A stretch of DNA of 64,000 bases from Lactobacillus sp. (GTDB taxonomy: Bacteria; Bacillota; Bacilli; Lactobacillales; Lactobacillaceae): contig JALCQM010000005.1 of NCBI GenBank assembly GCA_022651245.1, forward strand, positions 1-64,000. The letters run 5' to 3'. Of this stretch, positions 39,922-48,995 are shown piece by piece. The number at the start of each line of letters is the position of its first letter. Position 1 is the stretch's first letter. The position numbers were made by a program, and so were the translations under genes. Below the pieces are notes generated by a model. The model saw only the letters and a program-made list of their open reading frames with translations. It made no database searches and was not told the origin of the DNA.

Positions 39922-40212
39922 ATGGCACAATATTTTTGGCAAGAGACAGTAGCAGATAAAGTACGGATCGGCTTGACGGCGAGTGCACAAGAAACCTTCG
40001 GCCAAATCAAGTTCGCAGACTTGCCGCAAATTGGGCGGCAGGTGACGGTTGGCAAACCGTTCCTGGCAATTGAGGCGGAAAAGGCGGTCTTAGACTTAGA
40101 CGCCCCGTTATCAGGGCAGATCGTGGCCGTGAATACGCGTGCCGCAGATGACCCGGCTTTATTGGATTCGACCGCTAAAACGGATAATTGGGTGGCGGAG
40201 ATCAAGGCGTAG
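39922..40212 (+). CDS. GcvH-like lipoyl-domain protein
   Basis: 96 aa, shorter than glycine cleavage H protein (about 125). The central AIEAEKAVLDLDAPLSGQIVAVN matches the lipoyl hairpin, with the acceptor Lys expected in EAEKAV. No gcvT, gcvP or lipoate ligase gene is nearby, so a classical glycine cleavage role is unlikely. Known alternatives are GcvH-L proteins used as lipoyl relay carriers or linked to macrodomain/sirtuin systems. GGAGG lies six bases before the ATG; upstream in-frame sequence is repeat array E. Confidence 0.8.
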   Translation: MAQYFWQETVADKVRIGLTASAQETFGQIKFADLPQIGRQVTVGKPFLAIEAEKAVLDLDAPLSGQIVAVNTRAADDPALLDSTAKTDNWVAEIKA

Positions 40213-40236
40213 TCTCATATTTTTCTCATCTTAAGC

Positions 40237-40265
40237 TTGACAACTAGGTGTCAATTCAGTATCAT
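40237..40265 (+). promoter_or_regulatory. Promoter of the met transporter T-box leader
   Basis: TTGACA, 17 bases, TATCAT: near consensus, directly before the T-box. Confidence 0.8.
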
Positions 40266-40293
40266 CGTAGACAATTCAACGTAACAAACGAAC

Positions 40294-40541
40294 GATGTGA
40301 GAGAGTAAGGCTTGCTAGACTGTACAGAAAACCCTGGCGAATGAGAGAGGGGTAGCGCGCAGGCCTGAAGATGGCTCACGGATCGGTGCACCGAGCTCCT
40401 TTGGAGTAAGGCTGCAATGGGTGGCGACCATTATCTCGCAGGCGGGTTACTTGACCCGTTAGTGAGGGCAGCTTAGCTGTCGAATTAGAATGGTACCGCG
40501 GGATGACCGCTTCTAACTAACGTTAGGGGCGGTCATTTTTT
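40294..40541 (+). promoter_or_regulatory. T-box riboswitch, methionine specifier, metQ leader
   Basis: Stem I base GTGAG / CTCAC; AGTAAGGC opposite GCCTGAAG gives the loop-E motif. The specifier ATG (Met) is at 40371-40373 in GAAGATGG, exactly parallel to GAATAACA of the asnA T-box. The distal loop has ATGAGAGAGG. The T-box sequence AATGGTACCGCGG is at 40490-40502. Terminator ATGACCGC / GCGGTCAT with TTTTTT is at 40503-40541. Uncharged tRNA-Met should turn the transporter on. Confidence 0.95.
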
Positions 40542-40587
40542 GTTGCCGATCATGGACGTTTGGGACCAAATTTAGGGGGATTTTAGA

Positions 40588-41403
40588 ATGAAGTTGTGGA
40601 AAAAAGTAGTGGCGGCTGTGGCCGTGGCGTTATCAGTTTTCGCTTTGGCCGCTTGTGGCAATAGCAGCACGGCAAAGAGCTCGACGGTGAAAGTCGGGAT
40701 CATGAGTAATGATAAAGAGATCTGGCAAGATATTCAAAAGCGCCTCAAGAAGCAAGACGTCAACATCAAGCTGGTTGAATTCACCGATTACAACACACCG
40801 AACAAGGCGCTGGATGACGGCGACATCCAACTGAACTCCTTTCAGACCGTTCAGTTCATGGATGCTTGGAACAAGAAGCATAAAGACACGATCACCGCTG
40901 TCGGCAACACCTACCTTGGCCCGATGCGCGCTTACTCCAACAAGATCAAATCCTTGAAGGACCTCAAGCAAGACGGCAAGGTGTCAGTGCCAAATGACGC
41001 GGCTAACGAAGGCCGGGCATTGCAGCTGCTGGAAGCCAACGGGCTGATCAAGCTCAAGTCTGGGGTCACGAACCCAACGATTCGCGACATCAGCGAAAAC
41101 AAGCTGAACTTGAAGATTTCTGAACTCGATGCCGCACAAACTGCGCGTAGCATGAACGATGTGGACGCTGCGATCGTCAATAACGATATCGCCGCAGCGG
41201 CAAAGCTCGATCCTAAAGATGCGATCAACGTCGAAAAAATCGGCAAGAACTCCCAGCCCTTTATCAATGTGATCGCGGCGGCTTCGAAGAAGGATAAGCA
41301 AAACAAGACCTACAAGAAGATCGTGAAAGCTTACCAAACCAAGCAAACTGAGAAGCTGATGAAGAAGTACTACAAGGGCTCTACCGTACCTGCCTGGAAG
41401 TAA
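40588..41403 (+). CDS. metQ: Methionine ABC transporter substrate-binding lipoprotein MetQ, copy 1
   Basis: 271 aa. Lipoprotein signal peptide with lipobox LAAC (Cys near residue 23). NlpA/MetQ fold follows: KVGIMSNDKEIWQDIQKRL, DYNTPNKALDDGDIQLNSFQ, the ligand-loop VSVPNDAANEGRAL and ELDAAQTARSMNDVDAAIVNNDIA. It captures methionine (possibly sulfoxide forms or dipeptides) for MetNI. First gene after the Met T-box. Confidence 0.93.
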   Translation: MKLWKKVVAAVAVALSVFALAACGNSSTAKSSTVKVGIMSNDKEIWQDIQKRLKKQDVNIKLVEFTDYNTPNKALDDGDIQLNSFQTVQFMDAWNKKHKDTITAVGNTYLGPMRAYSNKIKSLKDLKQDGKVSVPNDAANEGRALQLLEANGLIKLKSGVTNPTIRDISENKLNLKISELDAAQTARSMNDVDAAIVNNDIAAAAKLDPKDAINVEKIGKNSQPFINVIAAASKKDKQNKTYKKIVKAYQTKQTEKLMKKYYKGSTVPAWK

Positions 41404-41436
41404 CGCAATAGAGCCACATTCAAAAGGGGTGAGCAC

Positions 41437-42249
41437 ATGAAATTATGGCAAAAAATCGTGGCGACGGTCGCTGTCGCCTTACCTGTTTTCGCCTTAGCCG
41501 CTTGCGGCAACAGTCAGGCGAGTGCGAGCAAAACCGTTAAAGTCGGCATCATGAGCAATGACCGTGAGATCTGGCAAGATATTCAAAAGCGCCTCAAGAA
41601 ACAAGACGTCAACATCAAGCTGGTCGAGTTCACCGATTACACGACGCCGAACAAGGCGCTGGAAGACGGCGATGTGGATCTCAACGCGTTCCAAAACTAC
41701 ACGTTCTTGGATAACTGGAACAAGAAGCACCATACGCACATCGTATCGATCGGGGATACCTATCTCGGCCCGATCCGTGCGTATTCTAAGAAGATCAAGT
41801 CGCTGAAAGACCTGAAACAAGGCGATACGGTTTCGATTCCGAATGACCCCGCTAACGAAGGGCGCGCGTTGAACCTTTTGCAACAAGAAGGGTTGATCAA
41901 GTTGAAGGATAAGGCAACGCCGACGACGCGCGACATCACCGAAAACAAGCTCAACTTGAAGCTCACCGAACTGGATGCGGCGCAAACTGCCCGCAGCATG
42001 AACGATGTGGCGGCCGCCGTCGTGAACAACGACATTGCTGCCGCGGCGAAGTTGGAAGTGAAGGACTCCATCGCGGTGGAAAAGATCACGGACAAATCCA
42101 GCCCGTACATCAATTTCATCTCGGCCAAGTCCAAGAAGGATAAGCAAAACAAGACTTACCAAAAGATCGTCAAGGCTTATCAAACTAAGCGCACCGCTAC
42201 GCTGATGAAGAAGGTCTACAAAGGCACAACGGTTCCAGCGTGGAAGTAA
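41437..42249 (+). CDS. metQ: Methionine ABC transporter substrate-binding lipoprotein MetQ, copy 2
   Basis: 270 aa, clearly a tandem duplicate of the preceding gene (long identical blocks such as WQDIQKRLKKQDVNIKLVEFTDY). Lipobox LAAC; ligand loop VSIPNDPANEGRAL, with Pro in place of Ala compared with copy 1. Two receptors sharing one MetNI complex could broaden the substrate range (L-Met, D-Met, Met-sulfoxide); that is inference. Confidence 0.93.
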   Translation: MKLWQKIVATVAVALPVFALAACGNSQASASKTVKVGIMSNDREIWQDIQKRLKKQDVNIKLVEFTDYTTPNKALEDGDVDLNAFQNYTFLDNWNKKHHTHIVSIGDTYLGPIRAYSKKIKSLKDLKQGDTVSIPNDPANEGRALNLLQQEGLIKLKDKATPTTRDITENKLNLKLTELDAAQTARSMNDVAAAVVNNDIAAAAKLEVKDSIAVEKITDKSSPYINFISAKSKKDKQNKTYQKIVKAYQTKRTATLMKKVYKGTTVPAWK

Positions 42250-42291
42250 GCTGGATCGCGGTTTGTGTGGTAAACTAGATAGGCACGCATT

Positions 42292-42340
42292 GGCGGTATC
42301 CTGCGGGGTATCGCCATGTCTATGTCCGGCTTTGGCCGGT
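42292..42340 (+). promoter_or_regulatory. Hairpins in the metQ2-metN spacer
   Basis: GGCGGTATCC (42292-42301) pairs with GGGTATCGCC (42306-42315) over a four-base loop, without a T run. A second hairpin, CCGGC TTTG GCCGG, follows near 42326-42339. These probably act as mRNA processing or stabilising structures that raise lipoprotein over ATPase expression. No convincing separate promoter. Confidence 0.5.
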
Positions 42341-42368
42341 GACGACTCAACGAGAAACGAGGAAGAAC

Positions 42369-43418
42369 ATGGCTAAAGAAGCAGTCATCACATTAAAGGA
42401 TGTTGATGTCCGGTTCCATGAAAAGAACCGTGACGTCCATGCTGTCGATCACGTCGACTTGACCGTCGAACGTGGTGATATTTACGGGATCGTCGGGTAT
42501 TCAGGGGCCGGGAAGTCGACTTTGGTCCGGGCAATTAACCTGTTGCAGCGGCCCACTTCTGGGAGTGTCAACGTTTTAGGCGAAGACATGTTATCGCTGT
42601 CGGCTAAAGCCCTGCGCGGTGAACGTAAGCGAATTGGGATGATCTTCCAGCATTTCAACTTGATGAATTCCTTGACCATCGCAGATAATGTCGCCTTTCC
42701 GCTGAAAGGCTTACGCCCTAAAGCAGAGATCCAGGCGAAGGTCACGGAGCTTTTGCAACTGGTCGGTTTAGAAGACCGCGCCAATGCGTTCCCAACGGAA
42801 CTGTCGGGCGGCCAAAAGCAACGGGTCGGCATTGCCCGGGCGTTAGCGTCTGACCCGGAGATCTTGATCTCTGATGAAGCGACGAGTGCCTTGGATCCTA
42901 AGACCACTAGCGCCATCTTAGACCTGCTCAAGCAACTTAACGAAACGTTGGGGCTGACGATCGTCTTGATCACCCACGAAATGGAAGCTGTGAAGCAGAT
43001 CTGTGACAAGGTCGCCGTCATGGACGAAGGGGCGATCATCGAACGCGGCAGCCTGCTGGATATTTTTGCGAAGCCGCAAAAGCAACTGACCAAAGACTTC
43101 ATCGATACGACCTTGCAGTTGGACGCTGCCATCGCGTCCGTGCGGGACCAGCCGGCGGTCGCGCACCTTCAAGGCGCCGATCAACTCGTGCGCCTGACTT
43201 ACTTAGGGGCTTCGACCGACCAGCCGTTAGTGGCGACGTTGTATAAGGATTTCAATGTGACCGCGAATATTTTGTTCGGCGATATTCAGATCCTGCAAGG
43301 GACGCCGTTCGGGAATTTGATCGTGGTGCTGTCGGGCAGCCAAGATAATATCGACCGCACGTTCAAGTACTTGGCTGACAATGATGTTCAAGTCCAGCAC
43401 ATCGACAAGGAGGCGTAA
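42369..43418 (+). CDS. metN: Methionine ABC transporter ATP-binding protein MetN
   Basis: 349 aa. ABC ATPase: Walker [11 protein letters not shown]-loop IFQHFNLM, signature LSGGQKQR, Walker [13 protein letters not shown], switch LITHEM. The C-terminal NIL domain (about 270-345) binds methionine and mediates trans-inhibition. The ATG at 42369 has GAGGAAG upstream; the ORF extension before it covers the hairpin spacer. Confidence 0.95.
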   Translation: MAKEAVITLKDVDVRFHEKNRDVHAVDHVDLTVERGDIYGIVGYSGAGKSTLVRAINLLQRPTSGSVNVLGEDMLSLSAKALRGERKRIGMIFQHFNLMNSLTIADNVAFPLKGLRPKAEIQAKVTELLQLVGLEDRANAFPTELSGGQKQRVGIARALASDPEILISDEATSALDPKTTSAILDLLKQLNETLGLTIVLITHEMEAVKQICDKVAVMDEGAIIERGSLLDIFAKPQKQLTKDFIDTTLQLDAAIASVRDQPAVAHLQGADQLVRLTYLGASTDQPLVATLYKDFNVTANILFGDIQILQGTPFGNLIVVLSGSQDNIDRTFKYLADNDVQVQHIDKEA

Positions 43419-43421
43419 GCC

Positions 43422-44108
43422 ATGCAATTTTTGAATCACTTATTCCCCAATGTCGTCCCGATTTGGACAGGGGATGGCGGTGTTGTGCAAGCGATCAACG
43501 AAACGCTGTACATGACCATCGTCACCACCATCGTTGCAGGGATCATTGGGCTGATCTTAGGCGTTTTGTTAGTCTTGTGGGATGAAGACGGCTTGGTTGC
43601 CAACCGGCCAGCGTACTTTGTGCTCGATAAAGTCGTGAACGTCTTGCGGGCGATCCCGTTCATCATCTTACTGGCGATCATGTCGCCTGTGACGCGGGCG
43701 CTGGTCGGCACCGGGATCGGCCCGACCGCGGCGCTCGTACCACTGATCGGCGGGACCGCACCGTTTTTTGCGCGGCAAGTGCAAAACGCGTTGCTGACGG
43801 TCGATCCTGGTGTGATCGAAGCCGCCGAAGCCATGGGCCTCAGCCCAATGGCGATCGTCTTTCGCGTGTACCTGCGTGAAGGCCTGGGCGAATTAGTCCG
43901 GGTAACGGTCTTGACGATCATCTCGATCATCGGGTTGACCGCGATGGCAGGTGCTATCGGTGGCGGTGGCCTGGGGAACTTGGCGATCGCGATCGGGTAC
44001 CAACGCTACGAAAACGACGTCATCTGGGTCGCGTTGATCTTCATCTTAGTGATGGTGTTCATCATCCAATTCATTGGCGATGTGATCGCACGGAAATTGC
44101 ATCACTAA
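43422..44108 (+). CDS. metI: Methionine ABC transporter permease MetI
   Basis: 228 aa with about five or six membrane helices. The EAA loop is EAAEAMGLSPMAIVFRVYLREG, which contacts MetN. GGAGG precedes the ATG, three bases after metN. Last gene of the operon. Confidence 0.95.
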   Translation: MQFLNHLFPNVVPIWTGDGGVVQAINETLYMTIVTTIVAGIIGLILGVLLVLWDEDGLVANRPAYFVLDKVVNVLRAIPFIILLAIMSPVTRALVGTGIGPTAALVPLIGGTAPFFARQVQNALLTVDPGVIEAAEAMGLSPMAIVFRVYLREGLGELVRVTVLTIISIIGLTAMAGAIGGGGLGNLAIAIGYQRYENDVIWVALIFILVMVFIIQFIGDVIARKLHH

Positions 44109-44143
44109 ACGTCAAAATGTGGCGGCCGAGTAGCCCACAACAC

Positions 44144-44197
44144 AAGCGTCATTGCGTCACGATTGCTTCTTGAATCGTGGCCCAATGACGCTTTTTT
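44144..44197 (+). terminator. Terminator of the met operon
   Basis: AAGCGTCATTG / CAATGACGCTT with inner CACGATT/AATCGTG, then TTTTTT. Confidence 0.9.
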
Positions 44198-44406
44198 GCT
44201 AGCATTGCTTATGGAACACGACTGTGAATGCATGTTTTCGTCTCGTTGACGATCCCCGTGCGTATCGCAGGCGTTAGAAGCGCTTAAGTACGTCTAAGCG
44301 CTTTCTCAACTTGAAGGGCCCTTTTTCTCATAAAGGAAACGATGCGGGTCAAAAATGGCTCAGGCGTGTTGTCGCCGGTCAGTCGGCAACACGCCTGAGC
44401 TTTTTT
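44198..44406 (+). other. Gene-free stretch with two further hairpins, possible small RNA
   Basis: No ORF. AAGCGCTTA / TAAGCGCTT is near 44278-44304. A strong terminator, GCTCAGGCGTGTTG (44358-44371) / CAACACGCCTGAGC (44387-44400) with TTTTTTG, ends the stretch. A strong terminator with no gene between it and the met terminator suggests a short non-coding transcript or a remnant. Confidence 0.5.
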
Positions 44407-44527
44407 GCGTTTTTTGTGAAAGCGTCTCCCATTTTGATGCGATATCTGGTAGGCTATAGGCGAACGTTACTTCAGTTTGATCGAAGTAGCGCCGACTCGC
44501 TTCAATGATCTTGAAAGAAGGATGCTA

Positions 44528-45406
44528 GTGGACCTTAAATACTTAAAAACCGTGCAAACTATCCACGCGACCGGCAGCTTCCAAAAGGCGGCGACGTTGC
44601 TCAACTACGCCCCTTCGACGGTGACCTTTCAGGTGCAACAAGTTGAAGCCCAACTCGGGGTGCACTTGTTCACCAAGGTGGGCCGCCAAATGGTGTTGAC
44701 AGGTGCAGGGACGGCGGCACTGCCATTGATCGACCAGCTGTTGGCCGATGCGGCGGCGCTGGAACGCTTTGCGGCCAATGCAGACGGTCCAGTGGGGCGG
44801 CTGGTGGTGGCGTTGCCAGAGTCATTATTGACGTATCAATTGCAGCCGCTCTTGCAGTCTTTTCGGGAACAAGCGCCGGGCGTCGAATTGGTGTTGCGGG
44901 TCCTGAGTTGTTATGACAGCTATGCCCAAATGGCCGATGGGCAAGTCGACTTGGCGATCCATTATGATGTGCGGGCTTATCCACCGGCAATTCACACCGG
45001 CGTTTATGGGCAGTACGGCTTGACCCTGGTTGGGGCGCCGGATCTGCCGACAGACGCCCGCGATTTCGTCACGCCGGGTCAAGATAAGGCGCTGTGCTTG
45101 TTGATGAACGATAGCCACGCACGCTATTTAGAGCTGTTCAACGCTTACTTGGCGGCGCGCCGGATCCGGTTGCGGCCCAGCCTCGCGCTAGGGAGTATCG
45201 AAGCTATTCGCAAAAGCACTCAAAGTGGCTTAGGGGTCGCGTTTTTACCGCATTTTTGCGTGGCAAGTGACCTGGCGGCTGGCCGGCTGGTGGCACTGGA
45301 AACCGAAATGGAGGCGCGGCAGCTGACGGCGATATACGCGTATCGCCAGTTGAGCGCGGCTGGGGCCTTATTCGTGCGGTTGCTAACGCAGGCGGCTAAA
45401 GAATAA
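44528..45406 (+). CDS. LysR-family transcriptional regulator
   Basis: 292 aa. N-terminal winged HTH (YLKTVQTIHATGSFQKAATLLNYAPSTVTFQVQQVEAQLG) and a periplasmic-binding-protein-like effector domain from about residue 90. GTG start at 44528 with AAGGA upstream; an ATG six bases earlier is too close to it. The target is unknown; neighbours are the met and suf operons, both with their own terminators or promoters. Confidence 0.88.
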   Translation: MDLKYLKTVQTIHATGSFQKAATLLNYAPSTVTFQVQQVEAQLGVHLFTKVGRQMVLTGAGTAALPLIDQLLADAAALERFAANADGPVGRLVVALPESLLTYQLQPLLQSFREQAPGVELVLRVLSCYDSYAQMADGQVDLAIHYDVRAYPPAIHTGVYGQYGLTLVGAPDLPTDARDFVTPGQDKALCLLMNDSHARYLELFNAYLAARRIRLRPSLALGSIEAIRKSTQSGLGVAFLPHFCVASDLAAGRLVALETEMEARQLTAIYAYRQLSAAGALFVRLLTQAAKE

Positions 45407-45528
45407 CGGCGGCCAAAATGTTGTTTTAATGATTTTTCCATTTTTTTCTCATTTATGTAAGCGCCTTGATCGTGATGTTGTCGCGATCATGAGGCGTAAG
45501 AATGACAAACTTCAATATTTTTGGGGGT

Positions 45529-45557
45529 TTGCCGTGGGCAATTCAATGTTTTACAAT
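45529..45557 (+). promoter_or_regulatory. Promoter of the suf operon
   Basis: TTGCCG, 17 bases, TACAAT, 39 bases before sufC. An imperfect inverted repeat (CGCCTTGATCGTG ... CGCGATCATGAGGCG, 45462-45496) lies upstream without a T run and could be an operator or the LysR gene 3' end structure. Confidence 0.65.
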
Positions 45558-45596
45558 AGGCACTAGATTCATGACATATCGAGAGGGGCGACGTAC

Positions 45597-46364
45597 GTGA
45601 CTAAATTAGAAATCAAAGATCTGCACGTGAAAGTAAAAGCTGAACCAGAACATCCAGAGATCCTGCGGGGGATCAACCTGACCATCAATACAGGCGAGAT
45701 TCACGCCTTGATGGGGCCTAACGGGAACGGGAAGTCGACGCTTGCCGAAACCATTATGGGCAACCCAGCTTACGAAGTGACCCAAGGGGACATTTTGATC
45801 GATGGGGAAAGCATCTTGACCAAAGGCGTCGACGAACGCGCCCGGGCCGGCTTGTTCTTGGGGATGCAATACCCTGCCGAGATCAACGGGGTCACGAACG
45901 CCGAGTTTATCCGTGCAGCGATCAACGCCCGCCGGCCAAAAGACGACCAGATCCCGATCATGCAATTCTTGAAGCAATTGGATGCCACCATGGCCCAGCT
46001 GAAGATGCCTGAAGACATGGCGGATCGTTACTTGAACCAAGGTTTCTCTGGTGGGGAAAAGAAGCGCAACGAGATCTTACAGTTAATGATGATCAAGCCA
46101 CACTTTGCGATGCTCGACGAAATCGATTCCGGGTTGGATATCGATGCGCTGCGAATCGTTGCAGAAGGGGTCAACTCCATGCGGGGCAAGGATTTTGGGA
46201 CCATGATCATCACTCACTACCAACGCCTGTTGAACTACATCGTGCCCGACTTCGTGCATATCTTGAAAGACGGCGAGATCATCGAAACCGGTGGTGCCGA
46301 CTTAGCGAAGGAACTGGAAAAGACCGGGTATGAGCACCTCAAGGTAGGTGACGCCAATGCCTGA
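45597..46364 (+). CDS. sufC: Fe-S cluster assembly ATPase SufC
   Basis: 255 aa ABC-type ATPase of the SufBCD scaffold. Walker A GPNGNGKST, signature FSGGEKKRNE (typical SufC), Walker B FAMLDEIDSGLD. GTG start with GAGAGGGG upstream. First gene of sufCDSUB, the main Fe-S assembly pathway of Firmicutes; overlaps sufD by eight bases. Confidence 0.95.
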   Translation: MTKLEIKDLHVKVKAEPEHPEILRGINLTINTGEIHALMGPNGNGKSTLAETIMGNPAYEVTQGDILIDGESILTKGVDERARAGLFLGMQYPAEINGVTNAEFIRAAINARRPKDDQIPIMQFLKQLDATMAQLKMPEDMADRYLNQGFSGGEKKRNEILQLMMIKPHFAMLDEIDSGLDIDALRIVAEGVNSMRGKDFGTMIITHYQRLLNYIVPDFVHILKDGEIIETGGADLAKELEKTGYEHLKVGDANA

Positions 46365-47376
46365 GACACTGACCCTACCAAATGCCCCTAAGATTCCGCT
46401 ACGGCGATATCTGAAGGCGGCTAAAGACGAGACGCTGGTCACCCCAGCGACCGTCACGGCCCCCAGCACAGTGGTGGTCGACCACCCGGATTCGGTGACG
46501 ATGCCGGCCACGACTGATTTTGACACTTGGCTCAACGCTAAACCCCAATCGATCACCACGATCGACATCCCAGCCGGGTTCAGCTCCCAGGAGCCGATCA
46601 AGCTGGTGGGGCCGCAAGCTGGTGGTGGCCTGATCCGCGTGACGATCGGTGAAAACGCGGATGTCGCCTTCCAAGAACGCTGGACCAGTACCGGTAAGAC
46701 GTTAGGCATCGCGGTGGCGATCGAAATCGCGGCCGGCGCGACCGTTAACTGGTTGGCCTATGACGCATTCAATGCCGACACGGTGTTGTTGCAGCGGACG
46801 GCGAACTTGGCGGCAGATGCCACCTTGAACATGACCGTCGCCGGCTTTTCCCATAACAGTGGGGCGAGCCTGTTGACCACGAACTTGAATGGTGACGGTT
46901 CCCAGGCGACGATCAACGTCGGCGTCTTGGCGTCTGGCAAGCAGCACATCGGCTACGCCACGGCGGTGACCAACTATGGCCGTAAAACTGTGGGCCACAT
47001 CAACCAGCGCGGGGTGATCACCGACAAGGCCCATTTGGTCTTTAACGGGATCGGCCACATCGTGCATGGCGGGCGAGGCAGTGATGCCCAGCAAGAAAAC
47101 CGCGTGTTGATGCTTTCTGAGCATGCCCGTGGCGATGCCAACCCGATTTTGTTGATCGACGAAAACGACGTCACCGCCGGCCATGCCGCGTCGGTGTCCC
47201 GGGTTGATGAGCGCCAGATGTATTACCTGATGAGCCGCGGCTTGTCGGAAACGGTCGCCAAGCGCTTAGTGATCCGCGGGTTCTTGGAAGCCGGCTTAGG
47301 TGATATCCAAGATGCTGAGTTGAAGCAGGAACTGTTTGAGACGATCGATGAAACGTTGGTGAATGCAAATGCGTGA
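46357..47376 (+). CDS. sufD: Fe-S cluster assembly protein SufD
   Basis: 339 aa with the SufB/SufD right-handed beta-helix core and the C-terminal RVDERQMYYLMSRGLSE segment shared with SufB. ATG at 46357 with AGGTAGGTG upstream. It is shorter than many SufD (about 420), mainly in the N-terminal part. Overlaps sufS by eight bases. Confidence 0.92.
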   Translation: MPETLTLPNAPKIPLRRYLKAAKDETLVTPATVTAPSTVVVDHPDSVTMPATTDFDTWLNAKPQSITTIDIPAGFSSQEPIKLVGPQAGGGLIRVTIGENADVAFQERWTSTGKTLGIAVAIEIAAGATVNWLAYDAFNADTVLLQRTANLAADATLNMTVAGFSHNSGASLLTTNLNGDGSQATINVGVLASGKQHIGYATAVTNYGRKTVGHINQRGVITDKAHLVFNGIGHIVHGGRGSDAQQENRVLMLSEHARGDANPILLIDENDVTAGHAASVSRVDERQMYYLMSRGLSETVAKRLVIRGFLEAGLGDIQDAELKQELFETIDETLVNANA

Positions 47377-48565
47377 ACAATTTCCTTTTTTTAAAGCCAA
47401 TCCTGACTTGGTTTATCTCGATTCAGCGGCCACCAGCCAAAAGCCGCAAGTCGTTTTAGACGCGTTGCAAGACTACTATATCCATGACAATGCGAACGTT
47501 CATCGCGGCTTGTACCGCTTGGCGTATAACACGACGGAAGCGTTCGAAGGGGTGCGGGCCCAAGTGGCCAAGTACCTACACGCGAACCGGCCAAAAGAGA
47601 TCACTTTCACGCGCAGTACGTCTGACGGGTTGAACTTGGTGGCCTCCAGTTTTGGCCCGACCGTGGTGCAGCCTGGCGATGAGATCTTGGTCAGTGGCGC
47701 CGAACACCACAGCAACTTCATCCCTTGGCAACAACTGGCTCACCGCATGGGTGCAACGTTTGTCGTGGCGCCGGTGCGTCCGGATGGGGATACCGACGTG
47801 GCGCAGTTGGCGAAGCTGATTACGCCTAAAACTAAGCTCTTGGCGGTCGCCCAAGTGACGAACGTCTCCGGGGGCTTGGTCGATATCCGGCCATTGGCGG
47901 ATAAAGTCCATGCCAACGGCGGCTACATCGTGGTCGACGGGGCCCAGGCGGTGCCACACATGCCTGTGGACGTGCAGGCAATCGATGCAGACTTCTATGC
48001 ATTTTCCGGGCATAAGGCGTATGGACCGACCGGGATCGGCGCGTTGTATGGCCGTTATCAGTTCTTCGAAGCGATGCCACCGATCCAATTCGGCGGTGAG
48101 ATGATCGATGAAGTGCAAGACCAAGTCTCAACGTGGGCCGAGGTGCCGTTAAAGTTCGAAGCTGGTACGCCTAATATTGCCGATGTTTTCGGAATGGGTG
48201 CGGCGTTGACCTTCATGTCCCAGCTGGATATGCCTCAGGTGATGAAGGCTGAAAATGCCTTAGTCCGCAGCTTACGCGCGGAATTAAGCACCGTTTCTGG
48301 CATCATCTTGTATGGGAGCGATGAGAGCTTGTCTACCGTCAGCTTCAACCTCGAAGGGGTCCATCCCCATGATTTAGCCACTTTCTTAGATGAACAAGAC
48401 ATCGCGGTGCGGGCGGGTCACCATTGCGCCCAGCCATTGATGGCTCGACTAGGGGTGCCAGCGACGGCCCGGGCAAGCTTTGGGCTCTATAACACCCAAG
48501 ACGATGTGGATAAGCTCGTGACGGCAGTACGTGCGGCAGGGGGGTATTTCCATGGCGTTAACTAA
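47369..48565 (+). CDS. sufS: Cysteine desulfurase SufS
   Basis: 398 aa PLP enzyme that removes sulfur from cysteine to form a persulfide. PLP lysine in FSGHKAYGPTG; persulfide Cys in RAGHHCAQPLM; N-terminal YLDSAATSQKP. The ATG at 47369 has GGTGA at a good distance; an ATG at 47363 is an alternative. Overlaps sufU by 14 bases. Confidence 0.95.
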   Translation: MREQFPFFKANPDLVYLDSAATSQKPQVVLDALQDYYIHDNANVHRGLYRLAYNTTEAFEGVRAQVAKYLHANRPKEITFTRSTSDGLNLVASSFGPTVVQPGDEILVSGAEHHSNFIPWQQLAHRMGATFVVAPVRPDGDTDVAQLAKLITPKTKLLAVAQVTNVSGGLVDIRPLADKVHANGGYIVVDGAQAVPHMPVDVQAIDADFYAFSGHKAYGPTGIGALYGRYQFFEAMPPIQFGGEMIDEVQDQVSTWAEVPLKFEAGTPNIADVFGMGAALTFMSQLDMPQVMKAENALVRSLRAELSTVSGIILYGSDESLSTVSFNLEGVHPHDLATFLDEQDIAVRAGHHCAQPLMARLGVPATARASFGLYNTQDDVDKLVTAVRAAGGYFHGVN

Positions 48566-48995
48566 GCTTGATCAAATGTATCGGCAAGTGATCTTGGATG
48601 AAGCCTATCATCCACGCCATCATGGCAAGATCGCGGATCCGGACCGTGAGATCACGCTCCGCAACCCGAGTTGTGGCGACGTGTTGACGTTGCAAGTCAA
48701 GCTACAAGACGGCAAGGTTCAAGACGCGCGGTTTTCCGGCTCCGGGTGCACGATCTCACAAGCGTCGGGATCGTTGATGACAGACCAGATCATTGGTCAG
48801 ACGCCGGAACATGTTTTAGACATGGTGTCGACGTTTTCTGACCTGGTGATCGACGGTGACAACCCGAACGAAGACATTCTCGGGGATGCCGCGATCCTAA
48901 AAGGTGTCCACCAATTCCCGGCTCGCGTGAAGTGCGCGATGCTCGCGTGGAAGGCGGCCGCCCAAGTATTAACGGAAGGTGATGCCCATGACTGA
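48552..48995 (+). CDS. sufU: Sulfur transfer protein SufU
   Basis: 147 aa. A zinc-bound IscU-like protein that accepts persulfide sulfur from SufS. The three Cys are in NPSCGD, GSGCTIS and RVKCAML, with the SufU-specific insert between the second and third. The ATG at 48552 has AGGGGG upstream. Overlaps sufB by eight bases. Confidence 0.95.
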   Translation: MALTKLDQMYRQVILDEAYHPRHHGKIADPDREITLRNPSCGDVLTLQVKLQDGKVQDARFSGSGCTISQASGSLMTDQIIGQTPEHVLDMVSTFSDLVIDGDNPNEDILGDAAILKGVHQFPARVKCAMLAWKAAAQVLTEGDAHD

